From: Rhexocercosporidium sp. MPI-PUGE-AT-0058
Taxonomy: Eukaryota; Ascomycota; Leotiomycetes; Helotiales
DNA: 64,000 bases
Assembly (NCBI GenBank): GCA_020746875.1
Contig: JAGTJL010000010.1
Span: forward strand, 930,001 to 994,000
Direction: 5' to 3'
Shown: positions 23,311-32,638 of the stretch, in pieces
How the letters are laid out: each line of letters begins with the position of its first letter
Position numbering within the stretch: the stretch's first letter is position 1
Translations under genes and position numbers: made by a program
The notes under the pieces: model-generated
The model's database searches: none
Told to the model about the DNA's origin: nothing
What the model saw: the letters and a program-made list of their open reading frames with translations, nothing else

Positions 23311-23822
23311 TTATCTGCCATTGCCCTGCACCTCACTCAGCTCCGTCTCATCATCTCTATCGCCATCCTCTTCATCTTCAGCGCCTTGTCCCTCCTGCTC
23401 TGCATCCGGGTCCTTAGCCATCACATTCTCGAATTGCGACCACAATGCCTCGACAGAACTGAATTCATTGCCGACCTGCCCACGTATGCATCAGCCAATA
23501 TCCCAAGTGTGCATCCACCCATCCACCCATCCACCAACCACCCTCAGCCCAGGGTGCGAATACTCACAGCAATAACCCCCTCCAGCGACCGATTCAGTTT
23601 ATTGATATTCGCTAAAACATGCTCGAAGCTCTGATGGGGTTGTCAACGCGTCGCTCTCTCTCTAGATGAACGGACGGGGAAAACAGTGTAAGGATGAGGA
23701 GGGGGGAAGTCATACCACGCCAATCTCCCTCAGCAGCACTTCCCTCTGCTGCTCGAAGAATGTCTTTTCTGGCTGTGCGCTCGTCGAGGATGCGGCGGGG
23801 GCCGGGTGGTGCTGGATGACAT
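23311..23822 (-). CDS. DAD1: DASH complex subunit Dad1, apparent frameshift near the start
   Basis: Three minus exons: 23822-23716, 23630-23568 and 23475-23311. The translation carries the Dad1 signature: [12 protein letters not shown] in exon 1, [20 protein letters not shown] in exon 2, and [20 protein letters not shown] in exon 3 followed by an acidic tail. Dad1 is part of the ring that couples kinetochores to microtubules. Introns of 85 and 92 nt have GT-AG ends and a GTTGACA branch site in the first. The exons sum to 335 nt, one short of a multiple of three. The ATG at 23822 opens MSSSTTR, but the Dad1 frame is reached only by gaining one base within a short C run (plus-strand GGGGG near 23800). 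The downstream frame has a stop upstream and no ATG of its own. Either the assembly lost one G, or an undetected upstream exon or a real mutation exists. Confidence 0.85.
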
Positions 23823-24545
23823 TTTAACGTGGTGGTTTGATGTTGGTGGGGTGTTTTGGGATGACTGAGGGGAACGCGACGAAATGGGGTTTTGGGACGC
23901 GCCAAGCTTTGGCATGGACCGTTGTCAGCTCGTTCGCTTTTTAATTTATCTTTCTTGAGTTTTTACTTTGACCCTAATGTGTCTTTTGGGGTAGCTTTTC
24001 TATTTCTGTCCCGCTGGTGCACTCATTCCATTCTATTCTGACTTTTCTGTTCGTTCCTTACTTCAGTACTATATTTTTGGGGACTAAAGCAAGCTTTGGT
24101 TCGTCCGGATGCGGTTCTCTGGCTTGTGAACACTGGACAAAGCAATACGAGGTGCAATGTGCCTTGCAATTGGTAAGCCGGAGACTCGAATATAGCAGAT
24201 ATTTGAAGCTTGCACAATAAACACTACTGCCCTTTATGGTAGCTACTTGGACTCCTATTGCTGAACCTGCTAAAATCGAGAAGTGCACCAATCAAAAGTC
24301 ACAATTCCAACTTGGGCTTCCAATCAGACTTTCTAACTTTTTTTCTCCACGGGAAATTTACCTGCTTTACCCTCTGTCATACTTCCATCCAATAAAAGTC
24401 AAGCCATATTTCAGGCCTTCCTTGCTCTAATCTGTTTCGAAATTGTGCTGTATCATCTTCAAAACCCCACTCCCCTGTCGCGGTTGTCCGAACTGCTTCT
24501 GTTGTCATATTCCATTTCCTCATCCGACCCTACTCATACTCTCGT
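23823..24545. other. Intergenic, upstream of DAD1
   Basis: The DAD1 upstream region followed by AT-rich sequence up to the polyketide synthase relic. No gene or RNA recognised. Confidence 0.5.
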
Positions 24546-26010
24546 CTATACCAATAACTTCTTGACGAACCTCGACTGCGGCGTAATGGTCTTCGCTAGC
24601 TCCAGGATACCCTGGTTCCCGAGTAATTCCAGGACTGGTCCCGTTGCTTTGATTTCGCTCGCTATCCAGTTTCGCATTTCCTATTTACACCAAATTAGGA
24701 AAGAGGTCTTCATGATGAGAAATAAGGCTTACCACAGCAACCAGAGAATCCAATCCATATTGGCTCATGGGCTTCGAAGAATCGAGATCATCAAGCGAAA
24801 GCATCAGCAGGCTCACAAGCTTAACCTTAATCGCCACCAAGACATGTCCCTCGGCAACCTCAAGACTCCATGCACTCCTCCACATCTCTCGTGCATTGAA
24901 TACTACAGCAGCTTCCTCCTTCGCTTTGCCACCCTTCGCCGCACTCAAGGCTACTCTCCTCACGTGCGAAGACTGTGGAGTCTGATAGCTGGTGTGATGG
25001 ACTTCTCCACCGACCACTTCCCCAACCCAAACCCCCTAATAAGATTCCCACCCTTCTCACTCCGAAACGGCTGTGCGATAGCTTCCTCGATAATAACTAT
25101 ACAATCTGCTGCGGAAATATCTTCGTATCCTTGACTCCTCAATACTCCCTAGGATATCTCGATCAGCGACATATCCGATCCCGGTAACGAGTCCCTAAAT
25201 CGACGTGTTGTAGCCGGGAGGCCGAGACCATTTCTGTAGGTTGAGAAGGCGTCTTACAAAGAATATGCGGCCGAGTACATTGGCTTGCTATCGTTGGACA
25301 CTTACGGAAGTAGTTGAACGATGAGCAGGTGTAGCTTGAGGTGATGTTCGAAAGCGGACGTTCACATTTCGGTATCTAGCTATTCTTGAAAACCATGTCA
25401 ATGTCATCCACCTCTAAAAATTTCCTGTCCATCTCATAGATACTTCCAAAGTGTATGCATCTTCTGCTCAAAACTATTCTCATCCTCAACCTCGACATCC
25501 TTATTCCAACCCTCCTCATCGGAACCCCCATTATACTCCTCATTTTCACTCTCAGCACATTTTCCTTGTAATCATGGATTGATGAAAAAGTAACGAACCA
25601 AAATTGCCGAAAGTCTTTCTACAATCGAATGCCTACCAAACACCCATACAAGGACCAGTACGAGATGATCTTCAGGCTTCTTGTCTAGCTAGGTGAGGTC
25701 GATTCAAAGATCTAAAGCACTCGAAAGTATCTTTCTCCGATGCAAATAATACAATTCCTGTCACAGAGGCCACTGGCGAGGCGTTCTCTATGACGACGAC
25801 ACCTTTGGTGGCACGCATGATGCCGGCTTTGAAGGAGGTGTCTCTGCTGTAGAAGATTTGGTTTTCGTTGATCCCGAATTCGTTTATTAGGAAGGCTTTT
25901 TTCTTGAGTGTGACGACTGTAGCTAGTATTCGGACGCCGACGCGTTGGCACATCATAATTAGTGCTCTGAGAGGAAACTCAAGGTCAGTAGTGCAGTTGA
26001 AAGTACAGCC
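24546..26010 (-). pseudogene. Relic of a highly reducing polyketide synthase (ER, KR end, ACP)
   Basis: Read on the minus strand from right to left. (a) About 25970-25750: an enoyl-reductase segment, RVGVRILATVVTLKKKAFL then SRDTSFKAGIMRATKG. (b) A stretch to about 25400 that is not obviously polyketide synthase. (c) About 25290-25140: the end of the ketoreductase, with YSAAYSL, a TAA stop, DAFSTYRNGLGLPATT, a frame break, VDLG, another break, then LVTGIGYVADRDILGS. (d) A linker containing LRSQGYEDISAAD. (e) The acyl carrier protein, SLDDLDSSKPMSQYGLDSLV, with the phosphopantetheine Ser in DSL; a 50-nt GTAAGC intron then joins EMRNWIASEIKATG and the frame ends in TAG at 24546. Most of the multi-kilobase gene, including KS, AT and DH, is absent. 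With the stop and frame breaks this is a dead fragment. The TAA where relatives usually have Gln suggests a C-to-T change. Confidence 0.85.
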
Positions 26011-28257
26011 ATCTTCAGTGCCCCAACCCGCTTCAAAGAATGCAACAGCTCCCTGTATGCCTCATACAATCTAGATATATCTCTTTCTCCACGACGCACT
26101 CTCTCGGCCATCTATCTTAAACTATCATCCAATACAACCATCTGCTCTTGGCTTGGGGATTTCTGACTGCATCTTGCATTCGCTTCCGTAGAGGCAGAGT
26201 TTCTTGGTGTCAACAGGGGCTTAAGCGAGGCCCAGAGTCGAGCTCCGAGACTAACGGGTAAATAGACGGATATGCAGCCCTGCAGGACGATGAAGATCGA
26301 CCTGAGATGTGGATTGGGGGACTGGGAATTGAGATCGTCAAGGGAGGAGTTGGTAATATATTAGTCCAGCAGATAGGTATATATTTGGGGTTGTTTCTTT
26401 TTTATCATTACTACTGGATTCATTATCAACTTCATGGCTCTCGTAGGTTTTGTCACTCCTTTGATACTATGTAATAACTCAATGTGAACACAGCTTCGGT
26501 GGCGTTGCATATATGGTCAGAATATCAGTAATCCATCTCTAAACGCCGTGGGCATAGGTCCATTCAATATACATCTAGTTGGGAAAATGGCAATGCGCAA
26601 ACCAATTCTTCCACACCTCAAACCCCTCATTCAACCCATCAACGTTCTCTAGATCCCACCTATGCATGCACAAGAATAACAAAGAATCTCATTACCCCCC
26701 AAAATACCCACGGAAACAAAGGAGGAAGTAACCTTCCAATGCTACAGCTCAGCACGCCTAAACCTCTACACGACAAAAACAAACCTCTCTTTAGCGAAGC
26801 CCTCACCCAAGCGACCCCTCCTTAAATATCGCTACCGAACCAGATGTCAACAGTGCACAAAGAAAGAAGCATGCATGCAGGTATGTATGTCTACCGAACC
26901 GAGTATTTGGCCCTTTGCGCTGCACCACCCTAGATAGGTTCGGCATCTGATCTTGACTTCGTGAGGTGAGCGAATAGAGAACGGCTAGTGATGGATTGGG
27001 ACATTGAAATGAGCCAATCAGAAACCCCGTTCGCAGACAAAGTCAAAGAATGAAGGAAAGTTCGAGAAAAATCATATGCCTTGTTTTAGTTCTAGGCATG
27101 TAAAAATAATGACATCATGTATTTTTCATTCAAAGGAAGAGAGACCTAAGTCTTCAGGTGACAAGTGAGGAAATGACCCGGAGCTTGTTCTCGAAGTACA
27201 GTACTTTCTTCCTATTCGAGAATTCCCTATTCTCCCCGTCGGCGAACCAGTCTGCTCCTCTGGCACTTGGTCCTGCATATACCGCAATCCCAACACGTAA
27301 AGAAGTAATCACCTCTTCCACGCCATTACAGCTCAAAGTATCTCCATCCCCATCTGCACGGTACGTAGGATCTTGCCTCCGGCGCTTCCAAATGTCGGGA
27401 TGCCCAATCGGAGCTGCCATCTACATCTATCGTAAGCAACAGAACGCTTGCAGGAGTCTAGGCTCTCTTTTAGGTAGATGTTGGTCTTTAGTTTCTCGGA
27501 AGGCTAAGCTGAAATCTGCCTTGTGGGATGAGGAGGTAGCCAGCTAGCCAGCTAGCCAGTCACACAAGAACAAGTCTCCGCGCAGCGCAGCTTCCTCAGC
27601 TGGGTTGCCGTCCACAGCATTAGGGAGCCCCGGCAGCTTGCAGATACCTATCGGGAACGCGGCTCGAACCCAAGGACATACATAGTAAGAAGTGGGGAGT
27701 CTGGGGAGGATTTGGTATCTTTTTTTTGTCTTCCTAAATCGTGGTAGACGCTAATCTCATATCATCTCCTCTCGTTCCATTATCAACTAAAAGGCGTACC
27801 TCATACAAGAATGGTCATTTGCTCATTCATGATCATCCAAATCCATCCACCCATCAGTCATATACAACCCAAACCCCCAAGACATGGGCTGTCTGATTAG
27901 AAAACATCCCTTGAAAATGGTATCCAGTGATATCTTGCTTTATCCTGGATATCTCCCTCGCTGCCGCCCCAAGATTCCATGCATATGCACATGTCATATC
28001 TTCTTCACTTCCATGTCCATTTCCAATCCAATATTCCGCGGCTATGTCTCTGAATCAAATGGGTATATCGACTTCCTCCCACGCCTTCGGCCCAAGTTTC
28101 CTGCCGCCACAATGCTTGACGCGGGTTAAATTTCGTAGTTGTTTCAATGTGTTACTACATGTCTCCTCAAGACAGCATGGAAGCAGAGCGTGGAATTTCG
28201 AAATATCCGTCTTCGCGATTTGTGGTCCGTAAATCGATACTGGTAGATGAGGTTCCA
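26011..28257. other. Gene-poor region
   Basis: No confident gene. Plus 26272-26360 reads as a short coding-like piece (DEDRPEMWIGGLGIEIVKGG) that begins just after a stop; it may be another relic. Minus 27420-27154 is an 88-codon ATG-started frame (MAAPIGHPDIWKRRRQDPTY) with no recognised domain. 27537-27560 carries tandem CAGCTAGC units. The stretch at 28000-28250 may be the 3' untranslated region of the arrestin-like gene. Confidence 0.4.
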
Positions 28258-29565
28258 TCACTCAATCACCATCTTTCGTTGCCCACCCACCATCGTCCAT
28301 CCCAATGCTCGTAGTGCATCCTTGTCATTTGATCGGACTATCGTGCAGGCTGGTAACATGGGGTTGTGCGGATCGACCTGTGATGCATCTTTGGCGGCTT
28401 GTTCAATTGCGTCCATTTCCTCTTTACAGTCCTGTTGATCGATTGGACATACCACAATCGGTTGCCTCAAGACAATGTCTCTTGCTCCGGACATATGCGC
28501 CTGCGTGTGTTAGAAAAGAGAAAATGTGAAGCTAGATGGTGCAAAATACCTTGATTATCAGGAAGAACTCGATCTTGTAAAGAGTTCCTGTGGTGGTGAA
28601 CGAATTGACCGCATACATTGGAAATGCAGCCTTTCCACGCCGAATGATTCCCTCTGGATCTCGCAGCTCCTTTGATGGAAATACAAGGCCTAGATTCGTA
28701 AAGTAACCAGCTTCTGGCATCCTCACTCCCACCGTCTGTGTATGCTTGGCTATCCGATTGACCTTCTTCGTTGGCTCGTCTCCCTCAGGGTTGTATGTAA
28801 TCTCCTCTTCTATCCCAATTGTTATCTTATTTATTGTGACTTTCTTGGCCTTGCTCATCCAATCCGGATTTGGTGAGAGCTTTATGTAGACGCTCACAGG
28901 ATCCAATGGGCCATAGGACCACCGAGGTAACGATATGCCCAAAGTAACCAAATGATCCGCAGTCTTCTCCGCAGCTTCTGGCCGATTGTACATTCCAAAT
29001 GTCGAGAGCGTATCGTATCTCTGTATCGGGACCGGAAATGCGAACTTCTTTTGTTCCTGGCCTTGTTGAACCGTCACTACCAACTCATAGAATGTTTCTG
29101 CCGTCCGACTCGGGAGCTGTAATGAAGCTGGAGGTATCCGTCTATTCGATTCCTCCCCTCCTCTCCCAAAAGGTATGAACAGCACGAAGGGTAGGTCCAT
29201 CAGCACCACGCTCTCTGATTCCCTCCCGGCTGGACATCGGAACAACAGCAGCTCTTTGCCCACCACATCCGTAGTTTCCCTTCTCGGCGTCCCCAGGTGT
29301 TTCTTCGCTATCGACTCGGCCGAGGGATGGATCGTTTCTCGTCTTTGTAAACAGATTCGAACCAGAGATATGGCCACAGGCGCAGAAATGCCAGTGAGGG
29401 GTCTGATCTCCACCTTGCCTTCTATGCGAGGCTGAAGACATTACAGTTAGCACAAGCACAATTGAAGTCTATAAGAACAAAGCTTACAAGGGTCGCCGAT
29501 ATCCCGGGGTATCCCACGAGGAAGTTGCTGTTTGGCGGCCCCGAGACTCTGACAAAGGCAGCCAT
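28258..29565 (-). CDS. Arrestin-like domain protein
   Basis: Three minus exons: 29565-29488, 29431-28550 and 28500-28258; 400 aa. The start MAAFVRVSGPPNSNFLVGYP leads through a 56-nt intron (TGCTAAC branch) into GKVEIRPLTGI. The body shows arrestin-fold features: an N-terminal half with LPFVLFIPFGRG, then a C-terminal half with FAFPVPIQRYDTLSTFGMY, SYGPLDPVSVYIKL, VTINKITIGIEEEITYNPEG and a final strand set ending in IVVCPIDQQD. There are no membrane helices or PPxY motif visible in the parts I read, so it is not obviously an ART-type ubiquitin-ligase adaptor. Family knowledge points to cargo or signalling scaffolding. Family assignment is good; role unknown. Confidence 0.75.
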
Positions 29566-30356
29566 CTTGTCTCGGGCTCACGCTGGCGCCTCAGCGCGGG
29601 TTTGCGCCAAGTTTGATAGCTATGTCGACGGACCAGATCTTGTTTATCGTAATCTGGAGAGCATATGGGTCGTGATGCTAGGGTCGGGGCGGGTGGTGCA
29701 GAGGGGTGGTCGGGTTGGGGAGAGCTCGTCGTCACCAATAAGCAAGGCTCAGCCGCCTTGTTGATGCTGTGTTTGGCCGGGCTGGGCGAAGCTCCTCAGA
29801 TGGGAGGTATCGAGGGGTTGTATCGTTGGGCGCTTAGAGTGGCGCGAGAGGGGAGATGCCTAGGTAGATGGCGTGGGGAATTGCATCAAGGAAGGGAGGC
29901 TCAACGGGGTGCCAGGCTGGCTATTGAGTCAATGCCATGGCAGAATAGTTAGTTGCATGTCCTTTGTTGTGTTTTGCGCGCGCAGGATATGAAGAAATGA
30001 GGAGTGCAGTCCAGCCAGCCAGCAGCGGGAGCGGGCTGATGGGTTCTGCGCTGCGCTGCTAAAGCTGCTAAAGCAGGGATAATCGCTTATGCCGTCTGCT
30101 CTGCCTCGATGGCACTTTCACCTTCCATTCACCTTTCACCATTCACCATTCATTCGGCTTCCATCAGGTCGGCCAGGTTCAGGTGGGTTTTCCGTCCGGA
30201 GAGCTCAGTCCTCACTCACCAACCCATTAGTGCCCACTGCTCCCGCCAGTTGCCCCGCCGGGGGCTGTTCTGTTTCGCGCTTTCTTTCTGCCATCTACTT
30301 TGTAATTCACTATCCTCGCCTCATGTCACCTTCCTTTCGGCCTCACCTTTTTTAAA
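29566..30356. other. Divergent intergenic region
   Basis: Between the arrestin-like gene (minus) and the small membrane protein (plus). The right half is a CT/CAT-rich leader (about 30100-30350). No other gene recognised. Confidence 0.5.
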
Positions 30357-30803
30357 ATGAAGTTCTTTCGCCATTTTCTTTTGCGGACTCCATTCATCAT
30401 CATTCCGGCAATAGCCATCATTATTTTTTTAATGGTAATAATGAAACTAGTTTTACCGGACCTTACGTGGAGCCGAAACAGCGAACATATCATTGCTGCC
30501 ATCGCACTCTACTTAGGCAATATTCTTTGCTATTTTACTATCAGTGGCCTTTTCCTCGCAACGTTCCGGAAATTCAGACAAGACCTCAGAGATCCCTCCG
30601 TGTGCCCATTTAATACAGACCCGTGGGACAACTTGTCGAGAAGAGAACGTGTTCAATTGTATCACCTTCCTCGCTTATCAGCAGGTCCTTTGGTTTTCAT
30701 CGTATTAGGATTTTCCCATTACCTCATCTGGTGTCTGCTGGGTTGTGTTCCGCTCATCTTAGCTTGGGTAGGCACTGGGACTCTCTGGGCACTGACCTGT
30801 TAG
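30357..30803 (+). CDS. Small multi-pass membrane protein, unknown
   Basis: A single-exon ORF of 148 aa from the first ATG after a pyrimidine-rich leader. Four hydrophobic segments are visible: IIIPAIAIIIFLMVIMKLV, IIAAIALYLGNILCYFTISG, a middle one near LSAGPLVFIVLGFSHYLIW, and LLGCVPLILAWVGTGTLWAL. A hydrophilic loop between the second and third has DPWDNLSRRERVQLYHL. The short basic N-terminus suggests it faces the cytosol. It stops only 82 bp before the cyclophilin start on the same strand, so the cyclophilin promoter must lie within or upstream of this ORF unless the two share a transcript. No family recognised. Confidence 0.6.
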   Translation: MKFFRHFLLRTPFIIIPAIAIIIFLMVIMKLVLPDLTWSRNSEHIIAAIALYLGNILCYFTISGLFLATFRKFRQDLRDPSVCPFNTDPWDNLSRRERVQLYHLPRLSAGPLVFIVLGFSHYLIWCLLGCVPLILAWVGTGTLWALTC

Positions 30804-30885
30804 GCAAGGTCTTCTACGCTAGAGGAAGACCCCAGAGAACATTCCGCATAACCTTCATCAACTTTAAAGACCACGCGCATTCAGT

Positions 30886-31424
30886 ATGTCCGTCACGTTA
30901 CATACGAACCTGGGTGATATCAAGGTAGAGGTCTTCTGCGAGAGCGTACCCAAGACAGCAGAGGTGGGTAATCCACAGAGTCCTCTTGCGCAAATGTAGC
31001 TAATACTCCTCAGAACTTTCTTGCTCTTTGCGCCTCGGGCTACTACGATGGCTCTGCCTTCCACCGACTCATCCCCAGCTTCATGATCCAAACTGGAGCT
31101 CCCCCCTCTCTGCCCAAAGGCGGTGTATCGATATGGGAAGAGCCCTTTGAGGACGAGATCCGACCGACGCTGCGACACAATGCTCGAGGAATAGTCAGCA
31201 TGGCGAACAAGGGACCAGGAACGAACGGCAGCCAGTTCTTCTTCTGTTTTGAGAAAGCGCCGCATCTAGATGGGAAGAATACGGTGTTTGGGCATGTTTT
31301 GGGAGACGATAGTATGGCGACTTTGGCCAAGATGGAGAAGGTTGAGGTGGATAAGAAGAATCGACCAAAGGAGCAGATTAAGATTGAGAGTATTACGGTA
31401 CATGCGAATCCATTGGCGGGTTGA
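30886..31424 (+). CDS. CYP10: Peptidyl-prolyl cis-trans isomerase, PPIL3/Cyp10 type cyclophilin
   Basis: Two exons, 30886-30963 and 31014-31424; 162 aa. The 50-nt intron has a GCTAATA branch site. It is a single cyclophilin domain with almost no extensions: MSVTLHTNLGDIKVEVF, FHRLIPSFMIQTG, FEDEI, GIVSMANKGPGTNGSQFFF, LDGKNTVFGHV. The catalytic Arg (FHR), the QFF block and the NGSQFF active-site set are present. The position where many cyclophilins have GGDP reads GAPP, and the usual Trp of the cyclosporin site is His (PHLDGK), as in PPIL3-like members, so drug affinity may be low. PPIL3-type cyclophilins associate with the spliceosome in other eukaryotes; that role is inferred here. Confidence 0.9.
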
Positions 31425-32280
31425 AGGGGAGGTTAGATGTTGCAGGCACAAATGCTGGGGGAAGGTATGAGGATGAGTACAGGCCTCAACCAGGGCAGGA
31501 TGGATTCATGGCGTGGAGGTTCTGGCTCAAGCCAGGGCGAAAATGCCATGCAATAAGATAGGTCATCCATCGAGCCAACACGGAATTCGATTGGCATCCT
31601 GAATGAACTGTAGGATGTAGCCAGGAGGAAGTACGAATTGAAGACGGCTCAGGCTGTCTGAGAAGCTCATGCCCAGATCCTCTGCTACAATCTTGATCAG
31701 GCACCCTGTTTTCGTATTGCTAGTACGGCCTGCATAATTCAAGTGTACGAGCTGGTATTCAAATACCCACAGGAAGAGCAGTAATATCGTTTGCGATACA
31801 AGGAATTCCCCAAATGATCCCTCCCGCAACTCTTATGCATCGTGTAACTTGCCGTGAATTATCGTGGCAAGACATCCTCACGTTATTTATCACTTTGGTA
31901 GAGCCGACTTCTGCAGTTCTCAAGCAGATTGTATCGTGTGATGCAACCGATCTGTCACCATTGCTCTTTAAAGCTGCCCAAGTCTACATTACCAATGATG
32001 TTGTAGCAAGCTTCTAACCTAGAGGTGACTCCTTTCAACAATCTCAAGCTACTTTCATAATCTCCAAAGCCTCAATCAACCAAGACGTTCACCTTACATC
32101 CTCAATGCCATCTGCTACTTAAACAAGACCCAAGAATTAAACACTCAAGTGAGCCACCACACAACACCGAGTGAACACCAAACTCCCAGATTACCACCAC
32201 GTTACCGTTGTAGCATGGCAACACCATTCTGTGCAATACCTTCTGAATAGAGATCGTTTTGGATAGCGCAGCCAGCGCCG
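31425..32280. other. Intergenic between cyclophilin and tRNA locus
   Basis: Minus 31829-31563 is open (LGMSFSDSLSRLQFVLPPGY) without a clear start; it could be chance. Nothing else recognised. Confidence 0.45.
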
Positions 32281-32345
32281 GAGTCGCTACCCCTCGTTCT
32301 TAAGGTAGGCTTGTTCCTGCAAAGGAACCCAAAGGAGCGGACCTG
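32281..32345 (+). pseudogene. Partial tRNA-Leu(UAG)-like relic, inverted relative to the intact copy
   Basis: 19 nt (32315-32333) are identical, on the opposite strand, to the anticodon-intron part of the tRNA at 32478-32638. Similarity extends left through the anticodon region (TAGGCTTG against TAGGTTTG) and TTAAGG of the D-arm. The acceptor and T-arms are not recognisable. It is likely a degenerate duplicate. Confidence 0.6.
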
Positions 32346-32467
32346 AGCTAATGTGTCACGGAATTTGATTTAAGGGTCTCTCGCTTAACCCTAACACCAC
32401 CACTTAAAAAAAAAGAATCATGAACATAAGAGCCAAAGTATTTACAGAAAAAAAAGAAAATTTGAGC

Positions 32468-32472
32468 AAAAA
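32468..32472 (-). terminator. Pol III T5 terminator of tRNA-Leu
   Basis: On the minus strand five T residues begin 6 nt past the tRNA discriminator base, followed by a T8 run at about 32456-32449. Normal RNA polymerase III termination signals. Confidence 0.8.
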
Positions 32473-32519
32473 TTGTTTGAGAGCCGCAGGATTCGAACCT
32501 GCGCCACGAATGACTGCGG

Positions 32520-32546
32520 ATCGTTTGGGTTCCTTTGCAGGACAAA
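32520..32546 (-). other. Canonical tRNA anticodon-loop intron
   Basis: 27 nt directly after the base 3' to the anticodon, the normal eukaryotic position (37/38). It contains an internal GTTTG/CAAAC pairing. Exact ends could shift by one base. Confidence 0.8.
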
Positions 32547-32564
32547 CCTAAACACAGCGCCTTA

Positions 32565-32619
32565 CTGATGAATTGTCAGAACTGTATGCAAACGTTGAAT
32601 AAGAAACGGCGCTACTTAC
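32565..32619 (-). other. Spliceosomal-type GT-AG insertion inside tRNA D-loop
   Basis: 55 nt with donor GTAAGT, branch-like TTCTGACAA and acceptor ATCAG. Size and signals match the mRNA introns of this window (46-58 nt). See findings. Confidence 0.8.
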
Positions 32620-32638
32620 ACCACTCGGCCAGACTCCC

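Larger units (their letters stand above)
32478..32638 (-). tRNA. tRNA-Leu(UAG) with anticodon-loop intron and a 55-bp D-loop insertion
   Basis: The acceptor stem GGGAGTC (32638-32632) pairs with GGCTCTC (32485-32479), and the discriminator A is at 32478. The D-stem GCC/GGC, anticodon stem CTGTG/CGCAG, loop TTTAGG with anticodon TAG at 32550-32548, a short variable arm, and T-arm GCAGG-TTCGAAT-CCTGC are all present. A 27-nt insert (32546-32520) after position 37 is the usual tRNA intron, removed by the SEN complex. In addition 32619-32565 (55 nt) interrupts the D-loop between GAGTGGT and TAAGGC. It begins GTAAGT, has CTGAC about 15 nt before its end and finishes CAG, which is a spliceosomal-intron layout. 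Removing both inserts gives a 79-nt tRNA with a normal Leu D-arm. The A box up to GTGG, the B box and the T5 terminator are intact, so transcription is plausible. Whether it matures is unknown. Confidence 0.88.

Noticed and set aside
23207..23535. CATC-type repeats as a CRISPR-like array
   Set aside because: Units are 4-8 nt without spacers, in a eukaryotic genome. They are ordinary microsatellites.
24445..25134. 229-codon plus-strand ORF
   Set aside because: It is antisense to the polyketide synthase relic, whose minus-strand motifs (ACP, KR end) are clearly real. The plus frame has no recognisable content.
32565..32619. D-loop insertion as a SEN-type (bulge-helix-bulge) tRNA intron
   Set aside because: I could not draw a bulge-helix-bulge across the junctions, whereas GT-AG and branch-site signals are clear. 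A folding calculation could still change this.
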